NCBI RefSeq assembly: GCF_019904135.1
Contig: NZ_JAIOGQ010000002.1
Coordinates: 124,001 to 188,000, forward strand
DNA from: Paenibacillus caui
Lineage (GTDB): Bacteria; Bacillota; Bacilli; Paenibacillales; Paenibacillaceae
Reading direction: 5' to 3'
DNA: 64,000 nucleotides
Shown: positions 27,552-36,046 of the stretch, piece after piece
Layout of the letters: the number at the start of each line of letters is the position of its first letter
Position numbering within the stretch: the first letter of the stretch is position 1
Notes under the pieces: generated by a model
The model's database searches: none
What the model was told of the DNA's origin: nothing
What the model saw: the letters and a program-made list of their open reading frames with translations, nothing else
Position numbers and translations under genes: made by a program

Positions 27552-28037
27552 TTACCGAACCGAGGTTTGGGTAAATAACAGTCCGCGAACAACATTGGAA
27601 CTGTCTTTCACGACTTCGGCTTTAAACTTGCCGCTTGGGTTGACATATTCACTGCTGGCTTCGTTCCAGGTGTTTCCGATCTGGCCGCTGCTTTCGGTAA
27701 TGACGGAGCCGTATTCCTGACTTGTGGAATCGCCGACATACAGTACGGATCCGTACCACTCTCCTACCGTATTTTTCCCCGTTTTCACCTGGATGCCAAA
27801 CTGCCCTTTCCCTTTGTACTTGCGAAGAGCATTGGTAACCTGAGAACCGCTGATCGTCGTTTCGTCATAAACCGTAAATGAAGCCTGTGCCAATTCAGTT
27901 TGGATATCCGAAAAATTGTTCTGGGCCGTTTTGGTCGCCTCCTGTGCCGAAATAAATAAAATGACGACAATCGTAATGAGTGCAATCGTCAGAAAAATAC
28001 CGGCAGCTACCTTTAATGCAGTTGATGCGTTATTCAT
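27552..28037 (-). CDS. Pilin-like small protein of the Tad-like cluster
   Basis: 161 aa, ATG behind AAGGAAGGA, the best ribosome site in the operon, as expected for an abundant subunit. The first 30 residues form one long hydrophobic helix (KVAAGIFLTIALITIVVILF) that runs into an amphipathic stretch with TKTAQNNFSDIQTELAQ, the shape of a pilin stalk. A beta-rich C-terminal domain of about 100 residues follows. The G-x4-E/EY prepilin peptidase site of Flp pilins is absent. Best candidate for the major subunit. It directly follows the platform-protein gene. Confidence 0.65.
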   Translation of the reverse strand: MNNASTALKVAAGIFLTIALITIVVILFISAQEATKTAQNNFSDIQTELAQASFTVYDETTISGSQVTNALRKYKGKGQFGIQVKTGKNTVGEWYGSVLYVGDSTSQEYGSVITESSGQIGNTWNEASSEYVNPSGKFKAEVVKDSSNVVRGLLFTQTSVR

Positions 28038-28059
28038 AATCCAATCCTTCCTTTCCCGT

Positions 28060-30129
28060 CTACAATTTTTGAATTTGTTCGTAATAAACGGTCAGCTGGC
28101 TGAAGCTCATCCAGATCAGCGGTATGACCAAATACATGAAAACAAGGGCATACATCGGGGTAAAGCCAATCGTTTTGCCTAAATTGGCTTTCATATCAAG
28201 CGTCTTCTCGTAATCCAGCCGTCTCTGCTCGAAATAATAGCCCATTTCGCTTTCCACATCGTCAAAAGCTTTGCTTACCGCTATCTTGCTCTCGGCAAGC
28301 AAAAGCTTGTCCGCTAGGCGCTGAAATTCCGGCAGCGAAACCTCTTCCTTCATCCCGGTCAGGGCGGCCTCCGGTCCGTGTTCATAATGCAAAATGCATT
28401 TTTCAATTGGCGTTTTGAAAATAACCGCAAAGGAATACAACCACTCCATGATTTCTTCTACCGACATCCGCTCCATTTCCCGAAGGATTGAAATCAGCGT
28501 ATAAAACTGGTAGATTTCATGCTTCATGTCCATCAGGCGAACTCTTCTTTGAAAGAGAAGCAGCCAGTATGGAGCATAATAGGCAACCTTAGCTAATAGC
28601 AAGGCGATGAGCACTTCCCACCACTGCAGCACTTCCGAATTCCATCTGTCCAGCTTTCCGGCAATCCGGTTGACAGACTCCGCAAGGCGCTCCCTGGACA
28701 AGGGTTCTGTATGATTGTCAGCGGCGACCAGTTCGGCTATTGCTTCATATCTCGCCTTATCCGACATCCTCAATTGCTCCATAATTTTTCTGTCATCAGC
28801 CGCTTGGCCGGCAGCTTCTTTCTTTTCCTCAGCAGTCATGGAGCCGAACATCATCTGCGAAGTTGCAGCATGATGCAAAATATGAGCTTTTTCCATGCCG
28901 TGCAAAAAAATAAATAGGGAGAGCGCTACGGCGAAGCTCGTCGCAAAATAGACCAGTCTCCTTACATAAAACCATTCCACCCTCATCCGGCAATGGGTAT
29001 CCTTTAAAAGCTCGGTGGTCCGGATATAAGCCTGCGAGTTTTTAGAGGGCAGAAACGGAATGACGAGTTTGCGAAAATAGCGGTGTTCATACAGACGCTT
29101 CTCCCAATTGCCGGCCCCCGGTTTTACAGCCGTTAGTTCTTCCTCGGTTTTTATTTTCTGAAGCAAGACATAGCAGACCAGTATGATCAAATAAATGCAT
29201 ATTTTCGTAACCATCCCGAACTTCCCGCCGTAGAAAACATCCATTAGCGGAAAGTTGTTTCTTGCCCATCTCTCAATCGGTTTCGTAAAAAACACCGGGA
29301 CAAGCGCGATCACGTGCAACCCTTTCAGCAAATAGTCCAGCTTGGCCAATAGCAGCAGCTCGAGATGAATTTCCTTGCTAAGCCCGGAAAGAGCTTTTAA
29401 AAAAGCTGATCCACCGGCGCTCACTTTATCGCCGTACTCCATGATCAGATACGAAATGCCGGCGAATGACTTCAAAAACCTGCCCGGCGACGTTTCGTAA
29501 TAGGATTCAAGGCTTTGCTGCGGCTTTGGAGAGCACAACGCTTCGTATATTTTGTAACCGTGAGCCGACACTTCCTTTCCCGCTTCCTCAGATGCTTCGA
29601 GGATAGATTCTTCTACGATGCCATGACGGTGATAGGCATGTCTGACACCTGCAAAAAGATCGACCGTCTGCTGCAGCAGCTTTCGCTGAAGCTTGCCCAC
29701 ATAAGCGTCCAGCGCCAATCCATTGATCACGGCTGCCGACAGAATTAAGGTCAATAAATAAAGAGCATCCGGATTCATGAGGAACAAAACTGTTATCGTA
29801 AAGAAAAATAACGAAAGCAAAACATAAACAGAGCCTGCCGTTCGAAGTCTAAGCGTATATTCATCGTTGTCCGGGATGGCGCTCAGCCTGCTCCGCACCT
29901 TGAGCGTGTAGAAGCGGAGGAGCGGTATGTTTAGAAACAGCCGGTATGACCGCTGTAAATGAACAGACAGCGCCTGCTTTAAGCTCATTTTTTTCCTTTT
30001 AGCCAAAACGCCCTGGGCCGGATTATCAACACCTGAACGTCTGGCTGACAGAAGGATTAAGAGGAAGATTAGAATAAAACCGCAAATACTGACAGCCGCT
30101 AGCCAGTAGAGTATCAGTTTAAGCTCCAA
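28060..30129 (-). CDS. Fused TadB/TadC-like inner-membrane platform protein (two T2SSF-like halves)
   Basis: 689 aa from a TTG behind GGGGGGAG that overlaps the ATPase stop by 11 nt; longer readings start inside the ATPase gene. About eight hydrophobic segments. The two halves each look like a type II secretion F domain: the first contains DLFAGVRHAYHRHGIVEESI and the second YQFYTLISILREMERMSVEEI, each followed by further helices and membrane spans. TadB and TadC are normally separate proteins of about 300 residues, so this appears to be their fusion. It should form the membrane platform turned by the TadA-like ATPase encoded upstream. Confidence 0.8.
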   Translation of the reverse strand: MELKLILYWLAAVSICGFILIFLLILLSARRSGVDNPAQGVLAKRKKMSLKQALSVHLQRSYRLFLNIPLLRFYTLKVRSRLSAIPDNDEYTLRLRTAGSVYVLLSLFFFTITVLFLMNPDALYLLTLILSAAVINGLALDAYVGKLQRKLLQQTVDLFAGVRHAYHRHGIVEESILEASEEAGKEVSAHGYKIYEALCSPKPQQSLESYYETSPGRFLKSFAGISYLIMEYGDKVSAGGSAFLKALSGLSKEIHLELLLLAKLDYLLKGLHVIALVPVFFTKPIERWARNNFPLMDVFYGGKFGMVTKICIYLIILVCYVLLQKIKTEEELTAVKPGAGNWEKRLYEHRYFRKLVIPFLPSKNSQAYIRTTELLKDTHCRMRVEWFYVRRLVYFATSFAVALSLFIFLHGMEKAHILHHAATSQMMFGSMTAEEKKEAAGQAADDRKIMEQLRMSDKARYEAIAELVAADNHTEPLSRERLAESVNRIAGKLDRWNSEVLQWWEVLIALLLAKVAYYAPYWLLLFQRRVRLMDMKHEIYQFYTLISILREMERMSVEEIMEWLYSFAVIFKTPIEKCILHYEHGPEAALTGMKEEVSLPEFQRLADKLLLAESKIAVSKAFDDVESEMGYYFEQRRLDYEKTLDMKANLGKTIGFTPMYALVFMYLVIPLIWMSFSQLTVYYEQIQKL

Positions 30130-31930
30130 TTCGCTCCCCCCAGTAGGTGTATAAAAATCGGCCGAATTGCTCGGCATCCTCTGGACGCATCTCCCGTTGC
30201 ATGTCCAGTTGGACTTGCAGCGAAAGAGGTTCGGCGATTTCATATTTCCCGCCCTTATACACAACAATATCCCTCGCAGTGTAGCCTTGCGCCATTTCGG
30301 GAAGCGGAAGGCATTCCGTAATCCGCTCCACATAACGGTTACCGTCCATGTCATGCCGCAAGTGGACATCGAAGTTTACGGCTCTGACAACCTGCTTCTC
30401 GGCAATTCCCTCGTCCCGAAACATGCCGGATTTCAGCAGCGAGTTCCGTAAAGAAAAAATGAGATCGGCAAAGGTTTTGGCATGGTGTGTAAATACGGTA
30501 AACAAGCTGGCAACCTGCGACATTTGAATCATCCAGGCAGCGACTTCGTCAGTGGCCACCTCTCCCAAAATATTGACGCTCCCATCGGTCTTCTTTTGCA
30601 AATCCAGCCCTTTCTGTCCGGAAATATAATCCGTTTCGCGAAAGCTTAATATATTGCGCTGAGGATAGAGCCTTCTTAAGTGAAGCTCAAACGACATTTC
30701 CTGAATGCGAAGCGTATAGGAAGCGTAAATATGCTTGATCATGGCCATCAGCAGCGTCGTCTTTCCCGCTCCCTGTGAGCCTGTAATCGCCGTAATCCGG
30801 CTTCCTTTCATTAAAAACTGAAGCAGACCGATCACAAGCTCTGCTCCTTCGCCGGTAATAAGCTGCTCAAGCGTAGCGTTCTTGACATCAAATTTACGGA
30901 CAAAAAACGCCCAGCTTTCGGCAAACGGAGGCCTGACCACAACGACACGCGATCCGTCTTTCATCTCGTTAACTTTATAAGCATTCGCCTCCGAGAGCTG
31001 ACCTGGAAGGTTGTATTTATAAATGTTCTGACAGACTCGCTTCAGTTCGCCTTCCGAGCCGAACGAAAGAAACGACAGGTGGATCGATTTTCCTCTGTAA
31101 AAGATCCAGACGCTGTCCCAGCTTCGATCGGCTGATGCGATGTCGGCCTCGGAGATATCAGGCCAGTTCCCGTAGCCGCTCACTTCCTGCCCGGTGCGGA
31201 TATCGTCCGGCAAACCGCTCACCCCGCCGCTGACCCCGTCGATGAGCTGATCCCGAATCTCATCAATGACAGAAAAACCTTTATACAACTGATAAACTCG
31301 CTGTACCACCAAATCCATTTTCTCTGAATAATCCAATTTGCGGTATTCCATATAAAAGACATGCTCGATATCGTCCTGATCGATCTCGTATCTGAAACTG
31401 CCGTCTCCACTGCCTGAAAGTTTGGGGGCATCAAGGCTGTAATGTTCGATCAATACGGCCAGCGCTTTGTCCCCGTACTGCTGTTTGTACAAATAAAGAA
31501 CGATTTCAAAACGATCCTGGGGCGTTAACCGCTCCCGGTTCTCAAATGGAATAATGTGATCAAGCTCTTCCTTGGTCAGTCCATAGCCTGATTCAAGCAA
31601 ATCGGAAATATAGGTTTTCACAAACAGCTTGTCGTGAATGTCACCGGACACGCAGCCCTTCAAAGCTTGCCTCAGCCCTGCCCTTTGATTCCTTTTCCGG
31701 CGGTATTCCTCTTCCCCAAGCCCATAGTCGTCGAGATGATTTCGGCTCATTTCATGAAGAGCCTGCTTGACATAAGCGATAATCTGTTCCAGTTGATAAC
31801 GTTCCACGTCCTTCGGATGAATGGACGCTTGTTCCTTTCCGGATGCTCGTTGACGCTTGAATCCTAAATACAGAATAAGGCACGCGGCGATTAGCGCAAT
31901 TCCTGCCATATTCCAAACCGCATAGCTCAT
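30119..31930 (-). CDS. TadA/CpaF-like secretion ATPase with N-terminal membrane anchor
   Basis: 603 aa. Type II/IV secretion ATPase: Walker A GSQGAGKTT (384-392), Walker B-like NILGEVATDEVAAWMI (about 453-468) and His box FTHHAKTFADLIFSLRN (about 480-496), which match the GEVRG and T-x-HAN blocks of the TadA/CpaF family with several substitutions. Unlike soluble CpaF, it starts with a hydrophobic helix (about residues 5-23), then a long helical region (40-350) before the ATPase core. It should power the fused TadB/TadC-like platform. Starts 2 nt after the preceding gene. Confidence 0.85.
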   Translation of the reverse strand: MSYAVWNMAGIALIAACLILYLGFKRQRASGKEQASIHPKDVERYQLEQIIAYVKQALHEMSRNHLDDYGLGEEEYRRKRNQRAGLRQALKGCVSGDIHDKLFVKTYISDLLESGYGLTKEELDHIIPFENRERLTPQDRFEIVLYLYKQQYGDKALAVLIEHYSLDAPKLSGSGDGSFRYEIDQDDIEHVFYMEYRKLDYSEKMDLVVQRVYQLYKGFSVIDEIRDQLIDGVSGGVSGLPDDIRTGQEVSGYGNWPDISEADIASADRSWDSVWIFYRGKSIHLSFLSFGSEGELKRVCQNIYKYNLPGQLSEANAYKVNEMKDGSRVVVVRPPFAESWAFFVRKFDVKNATLEQLITGEGAELVIGLLQFLMKGSRITAITGSQGAGKTTLLMAMIKHIYASYTLRIQEMSFELHLRRLYPQRNILSFRETDYISGQKGLDLQKKTDGSVNILGEVATDEVAAWMIQMSQVASLFTVFTHHAKTFADLIFSLRNSLLKSGMFRDEGIAEKQVVRAVNFDVHLRHDMDGNRYVERITECLPLPEMAQGYTARDIVVYKGGKYEIAEPLSLQVQLDMQREMRPEDAEQFGRFLYTYWGERIGA

Positions 31931-31932
31931 CC

Positions 31933-32760
31933 TTACGCCCCCTTCTCATCCGATGCTGACCCTGCGCTCTTTGACAATGCCAGACTGTATTTCACAAGCT
32001 GCTTAAGTGCCGTTATGAACGGCGCATTCTGCCGGCTTCTTCCAGATGAAGAAAGATTCCGCTGAATAAACGCAGCTGCCTCTGAATTGTTCCAGGCATT
32101 CGAGAAGCCTGTATTATAAGGGACTCCCACAATGGGAATGCGGCTTCCGAACATCCGTCTGATATTTCTAACCGACAAAGAGGAAAACGCATCATAATGA
32201 CTAATCGCAATCATGCAAGGCCTTATTAAAGCCGTTTCCATGCCTTGCAGTCGGCTGAAAAATTGTTCAAGCACCACCCTGTTCTGGCGCAAAACCGCAA
32301 CGGCCACATCTCCCTCGGCCATCATGGAATCAGCCGTACGCCAGTCTGCTCCCTGTACATAAATCCGCTCATAGCAGCCGGCAGCTGCTCGCCAAATGTT
32401 CCGGTAAATCTGCTCCTTCTTCGCACAGTCCATGTCCTCAGAAAGTTCGGATCCGGTAGCCAAATCCAATCGATTACTTATCATCGGAAGCGTGTAGTCC
32501 GATATATTGCGACTGTTCAGTCTGCCGCTGGCCGCCAGTCTCGTCAGCGCATCCATGCCTTCATCGGCCAGAGGCAAGTAGCTCGGTCCTACCCTTCGGT
32601 TCACAGGAACGATCCCCTGTTCGGCGCCGTCTCCTTTTCTGCCAACATGAAGCAGCAGACACTTCTCCGGGTTGACAAGACTGCTCGTAACGGCCATGGA
32701 AAAGGCAATTTCAGCAGAACCGATACAGGATTCTCCGTCATAAATTATGAATTTGCCCAT
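31933..32760 (-). CDS. MinD/CpaE-like protein without Walker A lysine
   Basis: 275 aa, ATG behind AAGGAGG. The N-terminus FIIYDGESCIGSAEIAFSMA has the strand-loop-helix shape of a deviant Walker A (KGGxGK[ST]) in MinD/ParA/CpaE proteins, but both lysines are missing and the loop reads ESCIGSA. Later segments (ERIYVQGADWR, DVAVAVLRQN, CMIAISHYD) fit the alternating strands of that fold. In Tad systems CpaE/TadZ, also a MinD relative, localises the machine. I infer a degenerate, probably non-hydrolysing member. It overlaps the upstream gene by 16 nt. Confidence 0.6.
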   Translation of the reverse strand: MGKFIIYDGESCIGSAEIAFSMAVTSSLVNPEKCLLLHVGRKGDGAEQGIVPVNRRVGPSYLPLADEGMDALTRLAASGRLNSRNISDYTLPMISNRLDLATGSELSEDMDCAKKEQIYRNIWRAAAGCYERIYVQGADWRTADSMMAEGDVAVAVLRQNRVVLEQFFSRLQGMETALIRPCMIAISHYDAFSSLSVRNIRRMFGSRIPIVGVPYNTGFSNAWNNSEAAAFIQRNLSSSGRSRQNAPFITALKQLVKYSLALSKSAGSASDEKGA

Positions 32761-33470
32761 GCCCGCCTCCTTGCACTGCTCCTAAGCAAACTTCTGGTTG
32801 TTATGGAATCCTTTTTGGACATCTTCTCAGTCAACAATTTAATGGCTTTCTTGTACTCGCGGGACAGCGGCTTGATTTGCAGCGTCCGGTTGTGCTCGTT
32901 CTCCAGTTGAAGACTGTAGTTTCTCTCATCCCAAGGAACTTTGACAGCATGTTCATCCCATTTCACAGGCAAGCGATCAACAACGGTCTTTATGTACTGT
33001 TCTTCAATCAGGCTTTCCACATAACGAATAAAGATCATGCCCATCGAAATGCCTTCCAGTCCAGGATATTTGGAGAAAAGCAGCTTGAACCATTCCACGC
33101 TGCGCTCGACGGCAAATCGCTCAAAGGTGCTAACCCAGAAAATACCGTTCGCCAAAGCCCACTCCTCTTCACCCAAGAACGTCATTTTCTCCAAGTCATA
33201 AATAACATAATCATAGTGCTTAAGCGGCGTTTCCCGCTCCATCATATACTGTTTCAAGGACTCGGCCGAAAAAAATCCGCAAGCAACGTCAAATCCGTAA
33301 TATTCCGTGATTGGCAGCGACTTGTCGGCCTGCCCGATGGAATATCGGTAGATCTGCCTTTCCGTTCCATCGACCATCAATACTTTCGAGCCGGCCGCAG
33401 CCAGCAGTCTGCAGACATAAAGCAGCAAATCATGTTTGTCGCTAACTCCTGTATAGATCCAGCTTTCCAT
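32745..33470 (-). CDS. Second MinD/CpaE-like protein without P-loop
   Basis: 241 aa. The opening WIYTGVSDKHDLLLYVCRLL followed by AGSKVLMVDGT reproduces the first beta-strand, loop, helix and second strand (with the conserved aspartate) of MinD-like ATPases. The loop SDKHDLL lacks the glycines and lysine needed for ATP. HYDYVIYDLEKM corresponds to the Walker B strand. A basic C-terminal tail (KKAIKLLTEKMSKKD, RSSARRRAW) could bind membrane or nucleic acid. Ribosome site GGAAGGAG is 13 nt from the ATG, which is long, so expression may be modest. Confidence 0.6.
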   Translation of the reverse strand: MESWIYTGVSDKHDLLLYVCRLLAAAGSKVLMVDGTERQIYRYSIGQADKSLPITEYYGFDVACGFFSAESLKQYMMERETPLKHYDYVIYDLEKMTFLGEEEWALANGIFWVSTFERFAVERSVEWFKLLFSKYPGLEGISMGMIFIRYVESLIEEQYIKTVVDRLPVKWDEHAVKVPWDERNYSLQLENEHNRTLQIKPLSREYKKAIKLLTEKMSKKDSITTRSLLRSSARRRAWANS

Positions 33471-33503
33471 AACCCATTAGCAGCTCCTTCCACGGTTACC
33501 CCG

Positions 33504-34448
33504 TTATTCGTGTCCATCACCGTTTGCATCTTCTGCAGTTTCACTATCCCCTGCAAGTTCGTCTATGCTTGCAGGCCGTGCCGATGCAGCAGCGGCTGCA
33601 GCTTGGCTTCTTGCGAAATCAAGCGATCGCTGCGGAGACATTGCGGTTAATCCCTTCTCGAGCAATTCCCTTGAGGACTTATTCAGGAAGGTTTCAGCCT
33701 GTTTAACTATATTCGGATCTCTTGCTATCAGCTTCATGACCTGATCGTTTGCCGGATAAGTCGGAATCGCGCCATTCTGCAATCCCGGTTCTACGTAAGT
33801 CAAGGCGTAAATGGATGCTTTATGCAAATAAGCGTCCACGATCGCGCTTGAGAGCGACAATATTTCATGTTCATCAAGCGTTACTGTCAGCATCGAATCT
33901 GTAAGAGAAAGCACCTTTTTCTTGGACAGCAAAATATAATCTTCACCGGTAGGAAACTGGATCCGGATATCGATTGCATCGCCTTGTTGAAGGGCTACCG
34001 GCAGCTGTACAAAGCTCATCTCCCTGTTCCTTAGGTCCCTTGGAGTTGGGGCTTCTCTATAAAGCAGAGACTCCGTTATCAAAGTGTTGGCGTTCAACAC
34101 AACTTTTGCCGAACTGCCCGTTATGTTTTCTTTGGAGCCTACAAAATTATCGGGTATCGAATCCTTAGGAAGTTCAACCGGCGTCAGATCAGCATCCTGT
34201 ATCGTTTGTCCGGCCTGAATCGTCGTCTTTGGCACCCAGCCTTTAACCATTAACGATTGCGAAGCTTGCTTTATCCGTGCTATTTCATCGTTGTAATGCT
34301 GCACTAAGTCACGTTTGGAATCCTCATAACCGGCATTGTTATAAATCATCAACCCTCCAAGCAGCAGAACGGGTATAGAGGCGCCTGCCATGAATCCATA
34401 AATGACTTGCCTTGTGCGCTGCCTTATTCTGAACAAAACATCACTCAC
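33504..34448 (-). CDS. CpaB/RcpC-like SAF-domain protein
   Basis: 314 aa, GTG start overlapping the kinase stop (GTGA). A membrane helix (about residues 18-36) is followed by a short coiled stretch and a SAF domain: GWVPKTTIQAGQTIQDADLTPVELPKD, seen as a whole, and SAKVVLNANTLITESLLY. This is the arrangement of CpaB/RcpC, which line the assembly channel of Tad pili; FlgA is a relative. A C-terminal Ala-rich and acidic tail (about 285-314) ends the protein. In a Gram-positive cell without an outer membrane it would work in the wall zone. Confidence 0.8.
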   Translation of the reverse strand: MSDVLFRIRQRTRQVIYGFMAGASIPVLLLGGLMIYNNAGYEDSKRDLVQHYNDEIARIKQASQSLMVKGWVPKTTIQAGQTIQDADLTPVELPKDSIPDNFVGSKENITGSSAKVVLNANTLITESLLYREAPTPRDLRNREMSFVQLPVALQQGDAIDIRIQFPTGEDYILLSKKKVLSLTDSMLTVTLDEHEILSLSSAIVDAYLHKASIYALTYVEPGLQNGAIPTYPANDQVMKLIARDPNIVKQAETFLNKSSRELLEKGLTAMSPQRSLDFARSQAAAAAASARPASIDELAGDSETAEDANGDGHE

Positions 34449-35926
34449 TCCCCTAAATGGTTTCTATATCCTTTCAATCCCCATCGCCAGACAAAGGACC
34501 TGCGCTGTTTAGGCAAAAGTCCGCTGCACACAAGCTCAGTCCATTGAACGCCCCCTTCGCCGGGAGCAAAAGGATCCGGTTCCACAGGAACTCCATACAC
34601 TTTGGAGCCTTTCAGCAAGCGAAGAACGGGACGCAGGGACGCCCCCGCTCCAGGTACGGCGTAAACGCGCTGTCGTCCTTCATAGGCGGACAATCGCCTG
34701 ATGCAGCCCTCCAGATCTTTTCTTCGCCATGGAGCAGCCGGAATAACGACCAGCTGCAAATCCGCTCTAGCGAATTCCTCCAGCCCGTCTTTATCGCTTT
34801 CGCATCCTAGATCGATCACAACCAGTCCGCCGCCTCTGCTATATAGATGGAGCAGCTCGGACCTGGTTGGCTTTTTGAGATAGGCCACCTTTCCGATCAT
34901 GAATTCCTTGCCGGTCTGGACCTGATCCGCTGCCAGCTCCGAAAACAGCGAAACAAAGGACTTGGACTTTGCGCTCCACTCAATGACCGTTGTCTTTGAG
35001 AATTTGCCTGCCAAGGAATGCGCAAGCAGCAGCGACAAATGTGTTGCTCCCAGACCGGAGCAGGCTCCAGCCACAGCTATAACGGTTGGCCTCTCTCTGA
35101 TCGCCGCTCTCCCTGCATGCAGGCTGGAGGTTTTGAGCTTCTCAAGTTCGACCCTGACTTCAAAGGCTGATTGGAAGCGGTCGTCAGGATGATAACTGAG
35201 CAGTTTGCGGATGATTCGCATTAATTCTAAAGGCAGATCCTTTCTGACCGGTCGGTTCGGCCTTGCAGTCAACTCGCTGTACTCGCCGCCGGACGCCAAA
35301 TATAACAGGACGGCGCCTAAAGCATACAAATCCGTTCTGGCATCGCTTTGCTTGCCGGAATACTGTTCCGGCGCGGCAAAACCGACCGTCCCCAGCTTTA
35401 CCGTATCTTCGGAATGCTGCGGTTTGTAAGCTCTGGCAGTCCCGAAGTCGATAAAGCGCAGCTGTCCATCCGATTCAATCATCATATTGGACGGTTTCAA
35501 ATCGCGATGAATAATCGGCGGCTCCCGGGTATGCAGATAATGCAGACCGTCGCATACCTGCTCGGCGATTTGAATAAGCTGTTCCCCGGAAACGGATTTC
35601 ACCCTCCGTATATACTGCTCAAGCGTTATCCCTTCCAAATAATCCATCACAAGATAGATATGGCTCTTATGGTCGGCCGGAAAAAAATCAACGATTCGCG
35701 GCAGCCTCGGATGATCCAGGGCGATCAGCATAGCTGTTTCTTCTTCCATCCGGCTGCAGCTCCCTGGCTCTGATAAGGTCTGCTTTATAGCCCAGACTTT
35801 CCCTGGCAGCTTTAAATCCCTGGCCAAATACACATGGCTGCTGCCTCCGCTCCCGGCAAGGCTGACAATGCTGTATCTGCTGCCCAGAACGGTACCCGGT
35901 TCAAGCAGCTCTGGCATAGCGGACAT
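34445..35926 (-). CDS. Hanks-type Ser/Thr kinase fused to a degenerate MinD-like domain
   Basis: 493 aa, first gene of the Tad-like operon. Residues 17-265 are an apparently active kinase: Gly-rich loop AGSGGSSHVYLA, K48 in WAIKQT, catalytic D142 in HRDLKPSN, D160 in IDFGTAR and APEQYSG before the helical lobe. Residues 280-480 look like a MinD/CpaE receiver: VIAVAGACSGLGATHLSLLLA resembles a deviant Walker A in which lysines are replaced (GLGAT), then VIEWSAKSKS and LVVIDLGCE for the following strands. There is no membrane segment and no PASTA repeat, so it is unlike PrkC. I infer control of the secretion machine by phosphorylation. Confidence 0.85.
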   Translation of the reverse strand: MSAMPELLEPGTVLGSRYSIVSLAGSGGSSHVYLARDLKLPGKVWAIKQTLSEPGSCSRMEEETAMLIALDHPRLPRIVDFFPADHKSHIYLVMDYLEGITLEQYIRRVKSVSGEQLIQIAEQVCDGLHYLHTREPPIIHRDLKPSNMMIESDGQLRFIDFGTARAYKPQHSEDTVKLGTVGFAAPEQYSGKQSDARTDLYALGAVLLYLASGGEYSELTARPNRPVRKDLPLELMRIIRKLLSYHPDDRFQSAFEVRVELEKLKTSSLHAGRAAIRERPTVIAVAGACSGLGATHLSLLLAHSLAGKFSKTTVIEWSAKSKSFVSLFSELAADQVQTGKEFMIGKVAYLKKPTRSELLHLYSRGGGLVVIDLGCESDKDGLEEFARADLQLVVIPAAPWRRKDLEGCIRRLSAYEGRQRVYAVPGAGASLRPVLRLLKGSKVYGVPVEPDPFAPGEGGVQWTELVCSGLLPKQRRSFVWRWGLKGYRNHLGE

Positions 35927-35954
35927 GTACTTTCATCACTCCTTATGAAACAAC

Positions 35955-36021
35955 AAAAAAGGGAAAGCCTCCGAGCTTGAACACCGCAGATGCGGCATCG
36001 AAGCTTGGGATGCTTTCCCTT
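35955..36021 (-). terminator. Leader terminator hairpin ahead of the Tad-like operon (candidate attenuator)
   Basis: On the minus strand a 10-bp outer stem (AAGGGAAAGC with GCTTTCCCTT; plus-strand 36012-36021 and 35959-35968) encloses further pairing (AGCTT/AAGCT, CCGC/GCGG) to make a long rod. Six Ts follow, then about 30 nt to the kinase start, too little room for another promoter. The predicted operon promoter lies upstream of the hairpin. Confidence 0.75.
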
Positions 36022-36046
36022 GTCTTGATTGTATAATTTTGGAATC

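Noticed and set aside
30130-30369. N-terminal extension of the platform protein
   Set aside because: The frame is open but lies inside the ATPase gene; the TTG at 30129 behind GGGGGGAG is the better start.
35926-36040. c-di-GMP or other known riboswitch in the Tad-like operon leader
   Set aside because: The leader is mostly one long rod; I could not match a GEMM-type or other aptamer core by eye, so I report only a candidate attenuator.
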